This document shows, piece after piece, positions 53,948 to 62,448 of a DNA stretch of 64,000 nt. The stretch lies in assembly GCA_024760525.1 (NCBI GenBank), contig CP060499.1, positions 3,493,501 to 3,557,500 on the forward strand, given 5' to 3'. Source of the stretch: Nitrospira sp. GTDB taxonomy: Bacteria; Nitrospirota; Nitrospiria; Nitrospirales; Nitrospiraceae. How positions within the stretch are numbered: position 1 is the first letter of the stretch; every line of letters begins with the position of its first letter. Under the pieces are notes generated by a model. That model did no database searches. It was not told the origin of the DNA and worked only from the letters and a program-made list of their open reading frames with translations. The position numbers and the translations under genes are program-made.

Positions 53948-55558
53948 ATGACCGGCTTTCCTTGGCTGACAATATTGATCTTCCTCCCGTTGGCCGGAGC
54001 GATTGCCGTCTTCGCGGTGAAGGACACGGCTGTTCGGCTCACCGCCTTGGCCATTGCGCTCGCTGATCTCCTGCTCTCGCTCCCTCTCTGGTGGCTGTTT
54101 GATGCCTCTTCCGGTCACATGCAGTTCGCGGAGTCGGCGGTATGGATCGCGTCTCTGTCGATCAACTACCGACTCGGACTCGATGGTATCAGCCTTCCGC
54201 TGGTCCTCATGACGACGGTCCTGATGCCGCTCTGCGTCCTGATCTCCTGGCATGCGATCGAAATGAGGGTTCGAAGTTTCATGGCCATGCTCCTGATCAT
54301 GGAAGCCGCCATGATCGGAGTATTCTCAGCTCTGGATTTCGTGCTGTTCTATGTGTTTTGGGAAGCGATGCTGATCCCCATGTACCTGTTGATCGGAATC
54401 TGGGGTGGACCCAATCGTCTCTATGCCGCGATTAAATTCTTTCTCTATACCCTCGCCGGCAGCGTCTTGCTGCTGGTTGCAATCCTGGTTCTGTTTTTCC
54501 AGGGCGGCCATACCTTCGACATTCTTCAGTTGACCCAAGGCACCTACGGGCTGGCCCTTCAGATCTGGCTCTTTTTCGCCTTCTTTGCGGCATTTGCCGT
54601 GAAGGTTCCCATGTTCCCATTTCACACCTGGCTGCCCGACGCGCACGTGGAAGCTCCGACGGCCGGAAGCGTACTGCTCGCCAGTGTGCTGCTCAAGATG
54701 GGAACCTACGGGTTTGTACGCTTCAGCCTTCCTATGTTGCCGGATGCGTCACGGCTGTTCACTCCGCTGATGGTCGTGCTCTCGATTGTGGCGATCATCT
54801 ACGGAGCCTACATGGCCCTGGCACAAACCGATCTCAAAAAGCTCATTGCCTATTCGAGCGTCAGCCATATGGGATTCGTGACCCTCGGCCTCTTTGTCTT
54901 CAACCTGCAGGGAATCGAAGGCGCCGTCATGCAGATGGTGAACCACGGCATCACCACCGGGGGGCTTTTCCTCTGCGTAGGCATGATTTACGAGCGCACG
55001 CACAGCCGGCAGATCGCGGACAATATCGGCCTCACGAAGCCGATGCCTCGGTATGCGACATTCCTGGTCATTTTCGCGTTGTCCTCGTTGGGACTCCCCG
55101 GCACCAACAGTTTCGTCGGGGAGTTTTTGGTGCTCATAGGGACGTTCCTCTGGAGCAAGATCGCGACGGCGTTCGCCTCATTGGGTATTATCCTGGCCGC
55201 TGCGTATTTACTCTGGATGGTTCAACGTGTCGCCTTCGGAGTCCCCTCGCCTCATATGCTCCCGAAACTTCGCGACGTCAACCTGCGTGAGATGGTCACA
55301 CTCGTGCCGCTTGTGGTCTTGATCTTCTTGATCGGGCTGTTCCCGAACCCCATACTCAGCCGCATGCACACCAGCGTTGAGAAAGTCATCGCGCGCCTTG
55401 CCCCCCCTCCTCAAGAGCGGGCTTCTGCCGCAGGGCGCCTTGAACCGGCGTTTCCTTCTCCCGACGGTATCCGCTCAACGGCCGACACAACCCTTGTTCA
55501 GCGCACGAATGATGCTGCACCTTTCACACGCCTCGCGCCGGAGGAACGACAGCCATGA
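53948..55558 (+). CDS. nuoM: NADH-quinone oxidoreductase subunit M, with C-terminal extension
   Basis: This 536-residue antiporter-like subunit has 14 transmembrane helices, with FYVFWEAMLIPMYLLIGIWG, VPMFPFHTWLPDAHVEAPTA and LKKLIAYSSVSHMGFVTLGL. After the last helix, where most NuoM proteins end, there is a polar tail of about 60 residues (VIARLAPPPQERASAAGRLE and onwards) with no hydrophobic stretch. The ATG at 53948 is preceded by GGTGGGG. A longer frame to 53900 lacks homology. The stop overlaps nuoN by four bases. Confidence 0.95.
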   Translation: MTGFPWLTILIFLPLAGAIAVFAVKDTAVRLTALAIALADLLLSLPLWWLFDASSGHMQFAESAVWIASLSINYRLGLDGISLPLVLMTTVLMPLCVLISWHAIEMRVRSFMAMLLIMEAAMIGVFSALDFVLFYVFWEAMLIPMYLLIGIWGGPNRLYAAIKFFLYTLAGSVLLLVAILVLFFQGGHTFDILQLTQGTYGLALQIWLFFAFFAAFAVKVPMFPFHTWLPDAHVEAPTAGSVLLASVLLKMGTYGFVRFSLPMLPDASRLFTPLMVVLSIVAIIYGAYMALAQTDLKKLIAYSSVSHMGFVTLGLFVFNLQGIEGAVMQMVNHGITTGGLFLCVGMIYERTHSRQIADNIGLTKPMPRYATFLVIFALSSLGLPGTNSFVGEFLVLIGTFLWSKIATAFASLGIILAAAYLLWMVQRVAFGVPSPHMLPKLRDVNLREMVTLVPLVVLIFLIGLFPNPILSRMHTSVEKVIARLAPPPQERASAAGRLEPAFPSPDGIRSTADTTLVQRTNDAAPFTRLAPEERQP

Positions 55559-57024
55559 CCTCCTTTTCCGCCGGCGATCTGCTCTTCATCCTGCCTGAGT
55601 TGTTGGTGATCACCGCGGCGTGCGTCGTGCTGGTGCTCGACCCGGTGCTGCGCGCCTCCGACAAGGACGGCCTGGTCTGGTTGAGTTTGGGAACGCTCGC
55701 CATTTGCATGGGGCTGACGGCGTCCCAAATGAGCGTTCCGGCAACGATCTTCAGCGGACTCGTCGTGATGGACGCCTACGGAGCATTTTGGAAACTGCTT
55801 CTCTACTTCGTCACCGGCCTGACGATTCTTCTTTCTTATTCGTATCTAAAGGAAGAACGGCTGTACTTCGGAGAATACTATGGCTTTATCCTGCTCGCCC
55901 TTGCCGGGATGATGGTCATGGTGTCGGCGGCCGATTTGTTGACGATGTACCTCGGCACCGAGCTCATGTCCCTTTCGTTGTACGTGATGGCGGGGCTCAA
56001 GCGATCCGAGCCTCGGTCCCTTGAGGCTGCGGCGAAATACTTCGTGTTGGGGGCATTTTCCTCCGGCATTCTCCTCTACGGCATTTCGCTTCTCTACGGG
56101 GCGACCGGCAGCACGAGACTTCCCGAGATCGCTGCGGCCATCGCAGGCCGCGGCTTTGATGATCCGTTGCTGCTGTTCTCCACGATCTTGTTGGCGGTGG
56201 GATTCAGCTTTAAGTTGGCCGTGGTACCGTTCCACATGTGGACACCCGACGTCTATCAGGGCGCTCCAACTTCCGTAACCGCTTTTATGGCGGTGGCCTC
56301 CAAATCCGCCAGCTTCGGCGCGTTCCTCCGCGTGTTCGTGGAAGGCTTAGGGGGGCTCAAAGCCGACTGGTCCGCAATCTTTCTCTTGCTCTGTATCGCC
56401 ACGTTGGTCTTGGGCAACATCGTGGCGCTGGTACAAACGAACATCAAGCGGATGTTAGCCTATTCCAGCATTGCCCATGCAGGCTATGCGTTGATCGGCG
56501 TGGTGGCCGCGGGACGCGCAGGGAGTTCTTCCGGCATTGCGAGCGTCCTGCTGTACCTTGCCCTGTACACGTTCATGACGTTCGGCGCATTCGCCATCGT
56601 GGCGATGCTGCGTAAAGGCGGCATCGAAGGAGAAGAGATCGAAGACTTCACCGGTCTGGCGAGACGCCACCCGTTGGCTTCGCTGCTGATGTTGATCTTC
56701 ATGGTCTCATTGGCGGGACTTCCTCCGACTGCCGGATTTGTCGGAAAATTGTATGTCTTCATGTCGGCGGTGGAAGCCGGCATGACATGGCTGGCCGCCG
56801 TTGCGCTGATCTTTGCCGTCATTTCTGCCTATTACTACCTTCGGGTGGTGATGGTCATGTACATGCGCGAGCCGAGCGACAGCGCAGGCACCGTCCCTCA
56901 GTTGGTCATGTCACCGACCCTCTCCATCGTGCTGGCCTGCACGGTGGCCGGGGTGGTCATCTTCGGGATCTACCCCAACCCGCTCGTGAACCTCGCCATG
57001 CAGGCGGTGTTGACGCTAAAGTAA
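55555..57024 (+). CDS. nuoN: NADH-quinone oxidoreductase subunit N
   Basis: This 489-residue antiporter-like subunit ends the operon. Segments YLGTELMSLSLYVMAGLKRS, VVPFHMWTPDVYQGAPTSVT, IKRMLAYSSIAHAGYALIGV and SLAGLPPTAGFVGKLYVF are typical. The start overlaps nuoM (ATGA). A 36-nt gap leads to the next, unrelated membrane protein gene. Confidence 0.96.
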   Translation: MTSFSAGDLLFILPELLVITAACVVLVLDPVLRASDKDGLVWLSLGTLAICMGLTASQMSVPATIFSGLVVMDAYGAFWKLLLYFVTGLTILLSYSYLKEERLYFGEYYGFILLALAGMMVMVSAADLLTMYLGTELMSLSLYVMAGLKRSEPRSLEAAAKYFVLGAFSSGILLYGISLLYGATGSTRLPEIAAAIAGRGFDDPLLLFSTILLAVGFSFKLAVVPFHMWTPDVYQGAPTSVTAFMAVASKSASFGAFLRVFVEGLGGLKADWSAIFLLLCIATLVLGNIVALVQTNIKRMLAYSSIAHAGYALIGVVAAGRAGSSSGIASVLLYLALYTFMTFGAFAIVAMLRKGGIEGEEIEDFTGLARRHPLASLLMLIFMVSLAGLPPTAGFVGKLYVFMSAVEAGMTWLAAVALIFAVISAYYYLRVVMVMYMREPSDSAGTVPQLVMSPTLSIVLACTVAGVVIFGIYPNPLVNLAMQAVLTLK

Positions 57025-57060
57025 GACCACCGTGTTGTATCGATACGCATGCGGAGCGCT

Positions 57061-57909
57061 ATGAATGTTCTCCGCTTTCTGTTTGAGACTTTGAAAGCAT
57101 TCCTGCGTCAAGGCTGCCCCAGTCTGGCGGCGGCCCTGGCTTTTTTCTCACTGCTCTCGCTGTTTCCGCTCGTGTTTCTTCTCCTGTATGGAATCAGTTT
57201 CCTCGTAAGTCAGAATGTCATCGGTGAACAGTTCATGCTCAGTTTCCTCAAAGGATTTCTCCCGTCGCTGGGCGAGCGGCTGGCTGTCGAGCTCCATCGG
57301 ATCAGTGCATTGGAGAGTGTGCGGTGGCTTGTGTTTCTATCGTTCTTCTGGTTTGGAGGGCTCGTGTTTTACGAGCTCGACTACGCGCTCAACGTGGTGT
57401 TTGAGAGTACGCAAAAGCGGCATCCGCTGATTTCCACGGCGATTTCCATCGCCCTGCTGGGATCGACCGGACTTCTGCTGGTCATTTCCTACGTGGCCAC
57501 ACAAACCATCACCTTTTTGACCGCCTACGCGCCTCGGATCTGGCGTCTCGATCTCGTCGCGCTGGCTGCGCATGACTTTCACCTGTCCTATACGTTGCCC
57601 TTCGCCCTCGCATTCCTGACGGTCAGCCTATTGTACCGTCTTGTGCCTCGTCGCCGCCCTCGATGGCGCCACGCCATGGCCGGCGCGCTGATTTTCGGCC
57701 TGCTCTGGGTCTCGGCAAAGTTGGTGTTCGTCAGCTATAGCGACTACGCCACGGTCTACGCGCGACTCTACGGATCGTTGCTGGAAGTCGTGCTCTTACT
57801 CCTCTGGGTGTACTATTCAGCAGGACTTTTACTGTTCGGTGGAATCATCGCCCACAAACTGCAACAACTTGCCCGCATCTCCCCTACGATACCGGTCGAG
57901 CACACCTAG
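57061..57909 (+). CDS. YihY/BrkB-family inner-membrane protein
   Basis: This 282-residue protein has six hydrophobic segments and the YihY/BrkB family pattern: CPSLAAALAFFSLLSLFPLV at the N-terminus, FYELDYALNVVFESTQKR, VPRRRPRWRHAMAGALIFGL and YGSLLEVVLLLLWVYYSAGL. The family was once mis-named ribonuclease BN; its role is unclear, with efflux or envelope proposals. GGAG lies four bases before the ATG at 57061, and an ATG four codons upstream is an alternative. It may be read through from the nuo operon, 36 nt away. Confidence 0.85.
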   Translation: MNVLRFLFETLKAFLRQGCPSLAAALAFFSLLSLFPLVFLLLYGISFLVSQNVIGEQFMLSFLKGFLPSLGERLAVELHRISALESVRWLVFLSFFWFGGLVFYELDYALNVVFESTQKRHPLISTAISIALLGSTGLLLVISYVATQTITFLTAYAPRIWRLDLVALAAHDFHLSYTLPFALAFLTVSLLYRLVPRRRPRWRHAMAGALIFGLLWVSAKLVFVSYSDYATVYARLYGSLLEVVLLLLWVYYSAGLLLFGGIIAHKLQQLARISPTIPVEHT

Positions 57910-58065
57910 ATCAGTCACCCCGACAGGTTCCTTCCGGATTGCTGCAACGCGTTTTATCTCGTTCCATCAACGTTTCTCACCCCTCCCTGCAACTTCCGGT
58001 CTTTTCCTGGCGAGGCGTGTGCTTCCTCGATAAAATGGCTTCCGGCAAGGCTTGGAGCCATTTTG

Positions 58066-59421
58066 ATGGTCGAAGAATACGGCAAAGAACTCATGATGCT
58101 AGGAGGGACGCTCGCGGGATTTCTCGCCGCGCTCCTGACCGTCATGGAAAAGCTGCTGGACATTCAACAGCGCGCCTATTCCAAGAAGGAACGGAAATCA
58201 TCGAACCAACCAGAGCGCCCGGCTGTAGACCCTGCGCCGACTGTCGATTGTTTTTCCTCGAAGCCGTTGCGCGGGTCGTCTTATTTGCTGTTGTACGAAA
58301 CCGGCGTCATTGTTGCAGCGGGGGTGCTCCTCAACTACATCGGCCTGACGCTCAGCCGGCATCTGGAAAGCATTTTATTTCTCGACATGACGGGTACCGC
58401 GCTCGTGGCAATCTTACTCGGTCCATGGTGGGGGGCTATCGCGGCATTGCTCTCAAATTCGGTCGTGAATTGGCTCCTCTACCCCGAAGCGGGAGCAGAT
58501 GTCATCATTTTCCCCTGGTCTCTGGTCAACATGACGGGGGCCTTGTTTTGGGGGATGTTGGCACGGCAGCCGAGCTTTTTACAGTACGTGCGTACCGGCA
58601 AGAGTTCCGGGTTGGCTCATACCTGGTTCTTGCTCAGTTTCGGTGTGGTGGGCGCTGTCGTCATGAGTGTGCCCGGCACCCTAGTGCAATCGGCGCTTCA
58701 TGAACGTGCCATCTTTGCCTTGAATCCTGAAGTCGCCGAATCCCTCAGCATTCGGGTCTCGCACTGGGAAGCTGTCGTCCAGTCGTACCTCGAGTCGGCA
58801 TTCGGGGTGAGTTGGAGCGAAAGCATCAGCTGGTACGTGGTCAATTGGTTTCAAAACTGCGTGCGGTACATACCCGACAAGACGATGAGTGCGGCAATTG
58901 CGCTGGTCATCCTGAAATATGGATATCCGTTGTTCGAACGGGAACTCATCCACGGTGGTCCGGAGGGAGAACGCCCCGAAGATGAGCGAATCCTACCGCT
59001 CGTCCTCGGACTGATTTATGCTCCATCTTATGCATCTCTCATCAGCCAAGAAGACTACACCGGCCACCTCTTCTGGCCTCTATGGTCCGTACCCTGGTTG
59101 TTCATTCTGTATGGCTACTTTAGAATCCGTTATTGCGGATCACCGGACGAGTCGATCCGTGTGGCTCGTTTGCAACGAGCCGAGCGGTACGCACGAGCGC
59201 TCAAACCGGTCGGGAAAGAACCATCCTACGAATTCTGCCGTCGGCTGACGTTCGCAACGCTGATTGCGAGTCTGATTTTCGCGCTCTGCTTGCCGATGCT
59301 CTTGATGGATTTTTATCGCGTCACGTTCAAGTTCTTTTGCGTCGTCTACGGGTTCCTGCTCGTCGTCCACCTCATTCGTGTCGCCATCGCGCAGAATATT
59401 TCCGTCGCGCGGGCCGACTGA
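58066..59421 (+). CDS. Multi-pass membrane protein with an ECF-transporter S-component-like core
   Basis: This 451-residue protein has a short N-terminal hydrophobic segment, a polar linker (about 40-70, Lys/Ser/Pro rich) and then a core with about six helices (about 70-215). SILFLDMTGTALVAILLGPW and WGAIAALLSNSVVNWLLYP resemble the substrate-binding S component of energy-coupling-factor vitamin transporters. A middle soluble stretch with charged residues and two further helices near the C-terminus (about 390-440) follow. No ECF ATPase or T component is nearby. The ATG at 58066 has GGAG eight bases upstream. The substrate is unknown, and the family assignment rests on pattern recognition only. 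Confidence 0.55.
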   Translation: MVEEYGKELMMLGGTLAGFLAALLTVMEKLLDIQQRAYSKKERKSSNQPERPAVDPAPTVDCFSSKPLRGSSYLLLYETGVIVAAGVLLNYIGLTLSRHLESILFLDMTGTALVAILLGPWWGAIAALLSNSVVNWLLYPEAGADVIIFPWSLVNMTGALFWGMLARQPSFLQYVRTGKSSGLAHTWFLLSFGVVGAVVMSVPGTLVQSALHERAIFALNPEVAESLSIRVSHWEAVVQSYLESAFGVSWSESISWYVVNWFQNCVRYIPDKTMSAAIALVILKYGYPLFERELIHGGPEGERPEDERILPLVLGLIYAPSYASLISQEDYTGHLFWPLWSVPWLFILYGYFRIRYCGSPDESIRVARLQRAERYARALKPVGKEPSYEFCRRLTFATLIASLIFALCLPMLLMDFYRVTFKFFCVVYGFLLVVHLIRVAIAQNISVARAD

Positions 59422-59456
59422 TCGAACCCTTCCCGAATCGCCGATTGAACGTGATC

Positions 59457-60620
59457 TTACCTGCGGCCGGAGGACCCTCTCAGTTGCAGAAAATGCACAA
59501 TGGCCGAATGGGTCACAAGGCCGACGATCTCTCCATCGTGCATGACGATCAGCCGATCCCGCCCCTCACGAGCCATCCGTTCCAGAGCCTGAATCACGGA
59601 CGCATCCGGTTCGATCACCAAGGATTGAGTGAGAGGGCTCATCACCTGGTCGACTCGGCGCCAGGTCCAGAGTGCGGGCGGAACGGTCTGAATCTCCGAT
59701 ACTGTAACAAGCCCTACGAGCCGCCCATCCTCCAACACTGGAAAGCCTCCATATCCATAGGGCTGGAAATATTGGTTCACCGCTTCTTCAAGCGTGCAAT
59801 GCGACGGCACCGTGGTGACCGCCGTCACCATCAGGTCGCGGATCGGGATGGAGGCCAATGACTCCCGCGTTGCGGCTTGGCGGCGGCTCGCCAATGCAGC
59901 GGCGAAGAGAAACATACCGATGAGGAGGACCCATCCTCCGTTCGAGAGCATCGAAGAAGGCAATTCCCCGCTTACTGCCCCATAAAGGACGCCCAAGCCC
60001 AGTAGTCCAAGCATGATTCCAAACGCGAGTCCGACCACCGCCGCCTGTTTCGTGGCCCGATAGAAATCTTTTCCCCACGCCCAGAGGCCTGCCCGCAACA
60101 CACGTCCGCCATCGAGCGGAAACCCGGGAATGAGATTGAAGAGCCCGAGTTGCATATTGACCATACCCAGCAAGGCGCCGAGCATGATCAACCCCTGTAA
60201 GCCGTGCTGCCGTTGGATAGCCTCCGCCAGCACGACAAGCACAAAACAGGCGCCACCGATCACAAAACTCACGGCGGGTCCGGCGAGCGCGATTAAAAAC
60301 TCAGCCCGCGGGGTAGGGGCTTCTTTCCGCATGTGAGCCACGCCCCCGAAAATGAACAGGGTGATCTGCTCGATCGGAATGCGATAGTACAATGCCACGT
60401 AGGAATGGCCCAGCTCGTGCAGCAGCACGGAGAGAAACAAGAGCACCGCCGCCACGGCGCCCATCGCCCAATAGCGTTCCGGAGGAAGGCCGGGCAGACT
60501 TTCCGGGAGATATCCAGTCGACAGAGACCAGGTCACCAAGAGAAAGACCAGGAACCATGATGCATGGACGCGGATGGGAATTCCCAATGCACGCCCGATC
60601 TCCCAGGACGGCAGATGCAT
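59457..60620 (-). CDS. Site-2 protease (M50 family) with C-terminal CBS domain pair
   Basis: This 387-residue membrane metalloprotease has the zinc motif HELGH near residues 65-69 and the third ligand motif NLIPGFPLDGGRVLRAG, both in transmembrane helices. The C-terminus carries two CBS domains (about 255-375: IPIRDLMVTAVTTVPSHCTL, VDQVMSPLTQSLVIEPDASV), which bind adenosine nucleotides and may regulate cleavage. Such Rip1/SpoIVFB-like enzymes cut membrane-bound regulators. The ATG at 60620 is used, and a GTG three codons upstream is also possible. It is convergent with the preceding membrane protein gene, with a 35-nt gap. Confidence 0.92.
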   Translation of the reverse strand: MHLPSWEIGRALGIPIRVHASWFLVFLLVTWSLSTGYLPESLPGLPPERYWAMGAVAAVLLFLSVLLHELGHSYVALYYRIPIEQITLFIFGGVAHMRKEAPTPRAEFLIALAGPAVSFVIGGACFVLVVLAEAIQRQHGLQGLIMLGALLGMVNMQLGLFNLIPGFPLDGGRVLRAGLWAWGKDFYRATKQAAVVGLAFGIMLGLLGLGVLYGAVSGELPSSMLSNGGWVLLIGMFLFAAALASRRQAATRESLASIPIRDLMVTAVTTVPSHCTLEEAVNQYFQPYGYGGFPVLEDGRLVGLVTVSEIQTVPPALWTWRRVDQVMSPLTQSLVIEPDASVIQALERMAREGRDRLIVMHDGEIVGLVTHSAIVHFLQLRGSSGRR

Positions 60621-60678
60621 AGACAACACCGTAACAGCTGACTACACAGAGGGTCAAATTCTTCCGTATCAGTTCAGG

Positions 60679-60684
60679 TATACT
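60679..60684 (+). promoter_or_regulatory. -10 box directly before the deacetylase gene, possibly leaderless
   Basis: TATACT at 60679-60684 would place the transcript start near the ATG at 60691. No Shine-Dalgarno sequence lies before that ATG. The -35 region is weak. Confidence 0.35.
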
Positions 60685-60690
60685 ACCTTC

Positions 60691-61407
60691 ATGCAGCGAC
60701 AATTTTGCCGATTCGTGTGGCTCGTCGTCCTGTCGGCAGGATACTTTGGGCTTGTGCCTCCGGCAGAAAGTGTCGCGCAAGTCATCAAGTCCGGTCCGCC
60801 TCGCTGCCCGGGGGTGGCACTGACGTTCGATCTCTGCCCAGTGCGAAAAGGACCGGGCTACGATCAGCCATTGATCGACTATCTGGTCACGCACCATATC
60901 CCCGCGACCTTCTTCATGTCGGGCAAGTGGATCGCCAGACATGAGGCGGAAGTGGATCATCTGCTGGGCATGGGCTTTTTCGAAGTCGGGACGCATGGGG
61001 AAGTGCATGCTCATCTTCCCATGCACGATGCGGATGAGCAGCGGATGGAGATACTCGGCCCAATCAAAGCGCTGCGCGAGCACTTTGCGCATGATGCGAC
61101 GTTGTTCCGGCCGCCGTATGGAGAGTACAACGATGTGACCGTCGCCGTGGTGAACCTGCTCGGCCTGCGATTCATCCAATGGAACATCGAATCAGGCGAC
61201 CCGGACCCCACGCTCTCAGCCGAGCAGATTCTCACCAGAGTCGCCACACGCGCGAAGCCCGGCAGCATTATCGTCTTTCATGCGAACGGGAAGGGCAAGC
61301 AAACCCGTCAGGTGATTGAACGACTTACCGCAGACATCTTTCCCAAGAAGGGACTACAACCGATGACCGTCAGCGAGTTGTTGAATTGTACGCCCTCGAC
61401 TCCATGA
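60691..61407 (+). CDS. Exported polysaccharide deacetylase (NodB family)
   Basis: This 238-residue protein has a signal peptide (about 7-30, cleavage near SVAQV) and a NodB deacetylase domain. Motif 1 is VALTFDLCPV, motif 2 has the metal ligands in THGEVHAHL, motif 3 is FRPPYGEYND and motif 5 ends SIIVFHANGKGKQ. It should remove acetyl groups from a cell-wall or surface polysaccharide. An in-frame extension upstream to 60574 lies across the divergent promoter region and is rejected. The stop overlaps the GNAT gene (ATGA), so the two are coupled. Confidence 0.88.
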   Translation: MQRQFCRFVWLVVLSAGYFGLVPPAESVAQVIKSGPPRCPGVALTFDLCPVRKGPGYDQPLIDYLVTHHIPATFFMSGKWIARHEAEVDHLLGMGFFEVGTHGEVHAHLPMHDADEQRMEILGPIKALREHFAHDATLFRPPYGEYNDVTVAVVNLLGLRFIQWNIESGDPDPTLSAEQILTRVATRAKPGSIIVFHANGKGKQTRQVIERLTADIFPKKGLQPMTVSELLNCTPSTP

Positions 61408-61880
61408 CAATACAGACGATCAGAGCCATGGATTCCGACGATCGGGAAGCGGTGGTCCGACTGCTGGAAGAATCCGATCCATGGAAGACACTCGGCTACA
61501 CAAAGGATGATTGGAACCGCATCTTTTGCCCAATCCCTCAAGGTCGTGATTGTTATGTGGTCGACCTCGATGGCCACGTGGCGGGCATCGCCATCGTGAA
61601 GCAGAAATTTTTGCTGGGCGACTATCTCGAGCTCTTGGGCGTGGCCGGGTGGGTCCGACACAAAGGCATCGGCGGCCAGCTCTTAGGCCACATCGAACAG
61701 CTCGTCTTCGAACGAACCAAGAATCTCTTTGCCTGTGTATCGGATTTCAACGAACCAGCGAGGGCCTTCTACAAGAAACACGGCTATCAGGAGATCGGCC
61801 CCATGCCCAACTTCCTGATTCCGGGCAGTGCCGAAATGCTGCTACGCAAGACGGCAGGACCGACAAGGGCGTCCAGGTAA
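61404..61880 (+). CDS. GNAT-family N-acetyltransferase
   Basis: This 158-residue protein has the acetyl-CoA-binding motif VAGWVRHKGIGGQLLGHIEQ (about 84-103), with the preceding beta strand YVVDLDGHVAGIAIVKQKF and the C-terminal NEPARAFYKKHGYQEIG. The substrate is unknown. Its start overlaps the deacetylase stop, so acetyl-group turnover on the same polymer or a shared regulon is possible. Confidence 0.85.
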   Translation: MTIQTIRAMDSDDREAVVRLLEESDPWKTLGYTKDDWNRIFCPIPQGRDCYVVDLDGHVAGIAIVKQKFLLGDYLELLGVAGWVRHKGIGGQLLGHIEQLVFERTKNLFACVSDFNEPARAFYKKHGYQEIGPMPNFLIPGSAEMLLRKTAGPTRASR

Positions 61881-61915
61881 CTCGTCAACCGTCGCCAGGA
61901 GGAAGGACGAAAGTC

Positions 61916-62314
61916 ATGAAGGTCAAAAAGCTGCTCCATACGAGAATGCGAGTCAGCGATCTGGACGAGACCATTCGATTCTATACCACCGTGTTGGGTC
62001 TTGAGGTCGTCGAGCAGAAGACCTCTCCCCGCGGATCACATCTGGCGTTCTTAAAAGTGCCCGACAGCGAGGAGCTGATCGAACTGACCAGTTTTCCCCC
62101 GAGCGGGCCCGTGAAAGTTCAGGAAGATCTTGTCCATCTGGCCTTCCAAGTTGAAAGCCTCGACGACACGATCGCATCCCTCAATGCGCAGGGGATCAAG
62201 ATTACCGATGGTCCGACAAGAACGTCCTCGGGGAGTCGATTTATCTTTCTCGATGCGCCTGACGGCTACGAGATCGAGCTCATCGAACGGCCGGCCGGTG
62301 TCAAGATCGTCTGA
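61916..62314 (+). CDS. VOC-family (glyoxalase-like) protein
   Basis: This 132-residue protein has the paired beta-alpha-beta-beta-beta fold of the vicinal oxygen chelate family: HTRMRVSDLDETIRFYTTVL and VHLAFQVESLDDTIASLNAQ begin the two halves, and FLDAPDGYEIELIER ends the second. Metal ligands at the family positions are His8, Glu56 or 59, His near 75 and Glu near 122. It resembles lactoylglutathione lyase, but the assignment beyond VOC is open. The ATG at 61916 follows a purine-rich stretch (GGAGGAAGGA). A 7-bp hairpin lies just after the stop (62317-62336). Confidence 0.82.
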   Translation: MKVKKLLHTRMRVSDLDETIRFYTTVLGLEVVEQKTSPRGSHLAFLKVPDSEELIELTSFPPSGPVKVQEDLVHLAFQVESLDDTIASLNAQGIKITDGPTRTSSGSRFIFLDAPDGYEIELIERPAGVKIV

Positions 62315-62448
62315 TTTCGTGAGTCATCGCTCACGATAATGACCAGACTGAGTTGTCGTCAGGCCTGCTTCACCCCATTGACGATTCCGGGACACTCACA
62401 GTATTGTTCCCCCCTTCACGCACCACCTAATACCGAAGGAGCCTTGGG

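Noticed and set aside
62317..62336. 7-bp hairpin after the VOC gene as an intrinsic terminator
   Set aside because: No U run follows the stem on the plus strand, so termination is not supported.
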